Part shown: one piece after another, positions 59,311 to 64,000 of the stretch
Position numbering within the stretch: the first letter of the stretch is position 1
How the letters are laid out: every line of letters begins with the position of its first letter
Source of the DNA: Mallotus nudiflorus
Taxonomy: Eukaryota > Streptophyta > Magnoliopsida > Malpighiales > Euphorbiaceae
DNA length: 64,000 nt
Reading direction: 5' to 3'
Assembly (NCBI GenBank): GCA_947683625.1
Contig: CANTUR010000340.1
Location: 1,302,001 to 1,366,000, forward strand
The notes under the pieces: model-generated
Database searches by the model: none
The model's input: only the letters and a program-made list of their open reading frames with translations
Told to the model about the DNA's origin: nothing
Position numbers and translations under genes: made by a program

Positions 59311-59809
59311 AAATAACTCAAAGGCTATTTTAATACTCAAAATTTGATCTTTTTATAAGTTTTGTTTAGCAAATTCTCCCTAAAATTAGGTGTGGAAGCA
59401 AGCTCTTCACTTGGTAAAAGATATGCTCTCAACATAACATGGTTAGCAATGCCTCTGACCTTTGCAAATAGCAAATAAACGATAGTTATTAAAATAAAAA
59501 ATAGTGAGATTCATTGAGTGCACGCAATCTTATGAAAAAGTGATGAATTTTCTCATAAATTTTAAACATTATAATGTATTTTTATACATTAATCATGATT
59601 AAAACTAACTTCAATAAGTCTGTAGGAATTGCAAATCCAGAAGGAAGTGCACTTAACTTGTGGAGATGGTTAACATAGTGAAATTGAAATTAGTCAACAA
59701 AGAAATTGTAATAATTCAATATAGTAGAATTTAAAGTCAGTTAGCAAAAATGCTAATCAGTCAGCAAAAAGAATTCAAAGCATTTGACTTAAACAACCAA
59801 AAATCATGA

Positions 59810-60655
59810 GTATTTATGGACTGTAGCATTATCAAAGGTGAGCAATGGAAGAGCTGTAGCTAATTACAAGCAGTTATGGACTATAACATTATCAAAGGCG
59901 AGAAATGAAAGGATTGTAGTCAATTTGCAAGCAATTATGGATTGCAGCATCATTAATGAGTAATGGAAGGATTACAGCCAATTCGAGAGTAGTTATGGAC
60001 TATAGCATTATCAAAGGTGAGCAACAAAAGGATTGCAGTTAATTTGCAAGAAATTATGGTTTGCAACATCATCGACAAGCAATGGAAGGATTGTAGCCAA
60101 GTCATGAGCAGTTATAGACTATAGCATTATCAAAAGGAGCAATGAAAGGATTGTAGTCAATTTGTAAGCATTTATGGATTGCAGCATCATCAGGCAATGG
60201 AAGGATTGCAGCCAATTTGTGAGCAGTTATGGACTGTAGCATTATAAAAAATTAGCAATAAAGGATTATAGTCAATTTTTAAGCAATTATGGGTTATAGC
60301 ATCATCAGCGAGTAGTTATGGACTGTAGAATTATCAAAGGTAAGTAATGAAAGGATTGCAGTCAATTTGCAAGCAATTATGGGTTGTAGCATCATCAGGG
60401 AGTAGTTATGGACTGTAGCATCATCAAAGGTGAGCAATGAAAGGATTGCAGTTAATTTATAAGCAATTATGGGTTATTGCATCATCAGCAAGCAATTATG
60501 GACTATAGCATTATCAAAGACGAGCAATGCAAGGGTTGTGGCTAATCACAAGAAATTATGGATTACAACATCATTAGTGAGCAATAAAAGAGTTGCAGCT
60601 AATCAAGAGCAATTATGGATTGCAGCATAATTGGTAAGCATTGAAAGGGATGAGG
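59810..60655 (+). repeat. About 60-bp tandem repeat in element G, about 14 copies
   Basis: TTATGGACTGTAGCATTATC and its variant TTATGGATTGCAGCATCATC alternate with GAGCAATGGAAGGATTGCAG-like blocks. Starts lie at about 59814, 59874, 59934, 59992 and 60053, continuing to about 60620. The alternating two types suggest a 120-bp higher-order unit. Confidence 0.85.
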
Positions 60656-60999
60656 GAAATGAAGAATGAATTGGCAAAATACAAAGTTTATATTAAAGTG
60701 GCAAACATCCACTTTAGTCCTTTAACTTTGTTTACAATCAAAGCCAAATTTCTTCCTTACAATTTGGTCCTTTCATAATTAACTCATGAATTTCATATCA
60801 TTAATTAATAATTCATAGAATTATTATTAATTATATAGTTAGTTTGTATTAAAATTCTTAATCCTTTGTTAAGTACATAATACAAAATATAATTACAAAA
60901 TTCAATTTTTGCATTTTATATGCATTATCATTTTTTGTCAAGGATTTTAAATTTGTTTTGTTATATGCTACACAGTAGTTGTAATAAAAATTTCATATT

Positions 61000-61690
61000 A
61001 TTTCATTATGCACTGCCCAGTAGTCATAACATGAATTTTAAATTCAATATGTTATATGCTACAAAGCAGTTATAACATGAATTTTTAAATCTTTTGATCT
61101 ACCAGACACTACAAAGTAGTTATTGTATCATTGCTAGATGTTCCTCATGAACTATTGCACATTTTTCAAATCACAAATTGCTAAATGACCCACAGGGAAT
61201 ATAGCAAGAATAATTATATACATTTCACTAAACATCCCATAGGGAATATAATGAGAGTCATTACATATATTTCGTTAAATGTCTCATAGGGAATATAATG
61301 AAATCCATTGTCATTAGACATCTCGAAGGGAATATAATGCAATTCACTGGACACTACACAATACTTATAGTATTATTACTAGATGTTCCATGGGAGCTAT
61401 AGCATATTATCAAATCATGAAACACTAAACGTCCTACAAGGAATATAGTGAAACTCATTTGCATATATCTCACTAGACAGCCCAAAGGGAATATAGTGTA
61501 GTTCACTAAACACTACACAATAGTTATACTATTATTATTAGATGTTCCACAGGAGCTATAACATGTTCTCAAATCATGAAATGCTAAACGTCCCATAGGG
61601 AATACAACAAAACTCATTTGCATATATCTCACTAAATATTCTACAAGAAATATAGTGAGGCATGCAAAACACAACATTTTGCTTAAAAAT
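61000..61690 (+). repeat. Third tandem repeat block of element G
   Basis: CTAGATGTTCC recurs near 61134, 61380 and 61540, with GGGAATATAGTGA-like words about every 55-60 bases between. Some units contain a CACTACACARTAGTTAT block. It ends about 130 bases before the 3' LTR. Confidence 0.75.
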
Positions 61691-61804
61691 TGCATAGCAA
61701 TTTAAGCATCAATCCATAAATTAGGATATAATTAAGTACCCTAATCCTTTCCTTCGAAATTGTGTGCTTTTATTGGTTTGCCGTAATTTGTCAAGCAAAT
61801 GGTG

Positions 61805-61819
61805 ATAAAGGGAGGCAGC
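61805..61819 (+). other. Polypurine tract of element G
   Basis: ATAAAGGGAGGCAGC ends at the base before the LTR's TG. It is the expected plus-strand primer and fixes the 3' LTR start at 61820. Confidence 0.65.
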
Positions 61820-63625
61820 TGTAAGTACCCAATTTTAGTGTGCAATTGTGTATGAATATGATGAAAGCCTCTAAGATGACAATTTAATCAAAACTTGACC
61901 TATAGTGTTAAGTTTTGTGATTTCAAGGACTAAATTGCAATATTTTTTTGGTTTAATTATAAAAATTGACTTTTTCAAGGGTATATTTGAAAATGAGCAA
62001 CCAACATTATGTAATGCCAATCAACATTACATAATGTCAATTGGCATTACATAATGCCGGTCGACATTTTGGAATCTCAAGGCGCTAAAAAATTCCATAA
62101 AAATCTTTTTTCTCACTTTGATTTATCCAAATTTAATTTATAAATAAATTGATTTGAGTGTTTATCTATAGGTTTCGGTCCAGTATGTGTTTCTTATGCG
62201 TATAATCTTCTTTTTTGAAGTTAAAATTCTTATCCTGTTATTAGGAAAGGAGAAATCAAACCTACTATAATCACGTAACTCCTATGATCATGTAAGTGGT
62301 TAGCTAAGGAATAAGTTATAAAAAGAAAAGATTGACAGAAAAAAAAAGAAAATAAGGAGAGGACGGAGACTAAAAAAAGAATAAAACCCTAATCAGTTAC
62401 GACAATAGATGTTGATTGAGAAAAAAAGAGAGAGGACCTAACCTGATATTGTCATTTCAAAAACCCTTTCTTTTTTTAAAAAAGAAAAGTACATTCTTTT
62501 AAAAAATTCTAGAAATCAAGAAAGTGCAGAGTCATATTCTACTCCTTTCTTTTTTAGTTCTTTCTTTTGTATCATTATTTTATTTTTATTTTTGATTTTA
62601 TTATTTGTATGTTTTTTATTCAGATTTTATTTTCATTATTTTATTTTCTTTGTTTATTAATTATAATCTTATTTTATTTTTTAGATTCTTTATGTTTCAT
62701 TATTCTAATGACAAATACATGGTTGAACCAAAGAAACTCACAAAGAATCCATGAATAATAGCCAAGAGTCAAGATCACAATTTAATTTTATTTGGCTCTA
62801 TTTAATTTAGTTTATTTTATTTTATTTTTTAGGTTTTGAATTTGTTTGATTTCTCTTCTTAAGGGTTGTATTTTAATTTTATTTTCTTTATTATTTTGGT
62901 AGATTTTGTAATAGCCCCAATAGTGGGAATAATGAAAATTTAATTCTCTTATTCTTAAAAAATTAATTAGTAAATTAGGTTCAATTTGGTAAACCCTAAT
63001 TAAAATTAATAGAGGAAGTAGATTAATTTAGGTTGCATTTTAATTAAATTGGGGTTTTTAAAAGAAATAAGTTTGAATGATTGTTTGATTTTTCATTTGA
63101 TTGTTTTTGTTATTTTTATTGTTTTTGGGCTTGTTTGATTATGTTTACGTGTTTTGGGCCCTAAGGCTATGATAAGCTCTAACCCACTTAAATAAATTTA
63201 GGTTTCCTTAGGTTTAATTAACTAAAATTGATATTAGGCCCATAATTAATTAGATTTAGGGTAGAGATAATTCAAGCCCATTTAGTTAATTTAGACATAG
63301 GCCCACCTTTATTTTAATTTAATTAATTTAGACTTAGCCCATTAAATTTAAGCCTTTTCCATAACTTGTAGATTTAAGATCACTTTAGAATTAAAACATG
63401 TAGAATTAGGCCCATTAATTTAAATACTTTATAAATTGTATATTTAGGCCCATTTTATAATCGAGTATGACCATTTTTATTTGTCCCAGTTATTACCCTA
63501 AGTGACGACTCCTTATCTCCACACCATGTCTTTGTTATAATGGTTAGTGTGTTCTCTTTGCCCTGAGCTCAAACAGTGTCGTAGTTGCTAAAATCTTGGG
63601 CACGTGCTAAACTTTATTGTCTATA
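61820..63625 (+). repeat. 3' LTR of element G, with internal deletion
   Basis: It starts TGTAAGTACCCAATTTTAG and ends GTCTATA. It aligns with the 5' LTR but lacks about 345 bases: sequence like 53300 joins directly to sequence like 53647 at about 63456. The palindrome array has 3 full units plus a half (62013-62082). A decoy primer-like TGACGACTCC lies at 63503-63512. Confidence 0.85.
62013..62082. repeat. 20-bp-period palindrome array in 3' LTR of element G (3 units)
   Basis: Units start at 62013 (AATGCCAATCAACATT), 62033 (AATGTCAATTGGCATT) and 62053 (AATGCCGGTCGACATT), with a half unit at 62073. Flanking sequence matches the 5' copy on both sides, so the difference of four units (80 bases) is a true change in array length. 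Confidence 0.9.
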
Positions 63626-64000
63626 GGCATCTCATGTTTCCTAGAAACATTACCCATTCTTTGGCACCTATCACATATAAGCACAAAATCTCTAGCATCC
63701 TTGAATAATGTAGGCCACCAAAAACTATATTGAAGTACTTTAGATGATATTTTTATTGCACCAAAGTGTCCACTTACATCCAAAGAATGACAATGCCTCA
63801 AAACATCTTAAACTTCATCTTGAGGAATGCACCTTCTAATCAAACCATCTGCACATCTCTTATAAAGTAATGGTTCCTCCCAATAGTAGAATTTAGTATT
63901 ATGCAAGAATTTCTTCCCTTGTTTATAATCCAACTCATAAAAAAAACACTTACAAGATAATTTGCAATATTAGCAAACCATGGAATTTCCTTTGATGTTA
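63626..64000 (-). pseudogene. Integrase zinc domain of Athila-like element H (far side of G)
   Basis: The minus strand has an open stretch 63801-63607 with HCHSLDVSGHFG, FWWPTLFKDA and CDRCQRMGN: the H2C2 zinc-binding domain that precedes the catalytic core. It breaks at the conserved KHEMP motif exactly at the target duplication of G, and the core resumes at 51557. Upstream sequence to 64000 continues pol beyond the window with a stop near 63810. Confidence 0.85.

Larger units (their letters stand above)
51558..63625 (+). mobile_element. Tat-like Ty3/Gypsy element G, gag-only, both LTRs present
   Basis: 5' LTR (51558-53814), primer site, leader, gag (about 54594-56285), over 5 kb with three tandem arrays, a purine tract and 3' LTR (61820-63625). 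It is flanked by GGTAT (51553-51557) and GGCAT (63626-63630), a 5-bp target duplication with one C/T difference, inside the H integrase. No protease, reverse transcriptase, RNase H or integrase is visible. It is therefore a non-autonomous family that would rely on enzymes of a relative such as E. Confidence 0.85.

Overview
This window looks like repeat-packed heterochromatin of a flowering plant, most likely a eudicot. It is very AT-rich and holds no intact host gene. Almost everything identifiable is a decayed LTR retrotransposon of plant-specific type: Ty3/Gypsy Tat-like, Ty3/Gypsy Athila-like, or Ty1/Copia Sirevirus-like. I cannot name a species. All coding remnants carry stops and frameshifts, and many stops sit where the family has glutamine (CAA/CAG to TAA/TAG).

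Layout. 1-5187: 3' half of a Tat-like element (called T): RNase H, integrase, a spliced antisense ORF, tandem repeats, polypurine tract and a 399-bp LTR. 5188-6232: AT-rich, no gene. 6233-10368: a possible non-autonomous hAT-like transposon with AT-rich internal repeats. 10369-11817: AT-rich sequence ending in a small coding-like fragment. 11818-18539: Tat-like element A (2-kb LTR, tRNA-Arg-type primer site, gag, then minisatellites and no pol). 18540-23065: Sirevirus-like element C on the minus strand, truncated inside integrase. 23066-32678: Tat-like element F on the minus strand (gag remnant, no pol seen, and a multi-exon plant-mobile-domain gene running antisense to it). 32679-40393: Sirevirus-like element D (LTR, gag, pol, env-like ORF). 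40394-45892: Tat-like element E (LTR, gag, protease). 45893-51557 and 63626-64000: Athila-like element H on the minus strand (LTR, env-like ORF, integrase). 51558-63625: Tat-like element G with both LTRs, a gag and long tandem arrays but no pol.

The elements are nested. C and D inserted into the two LTRs of F, E into D, H into the pol of E, and G into the integrase of H. The last step is the clearest: G is flanked by GGTAT/GGCAT, and the H integrase frame resumes on the other side. The inferred order is F, then D, E, H and G; C is younger than F.

The most interesting pattern is not a gene. LTRs of unrelated families (A and G Tat-like, H Athila-like, D Sirevirus-like) each carry a cluster of short family-specific palindromic words about 200-460 bp inside the LTR and upstream of its TATA box. 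In G the words form a 20-bp-period array with 7 full units in one LTR and 3 in the other; in A an unrelated word shows the same 20-bp period. D and H carry a second word cluster upstream of their env-like ORFs. Antisense ORFs in T and F have their own TATA-like boxes and plausible introns. Together these suggest modular, duplicated promoter elements in plant retrotransposons.
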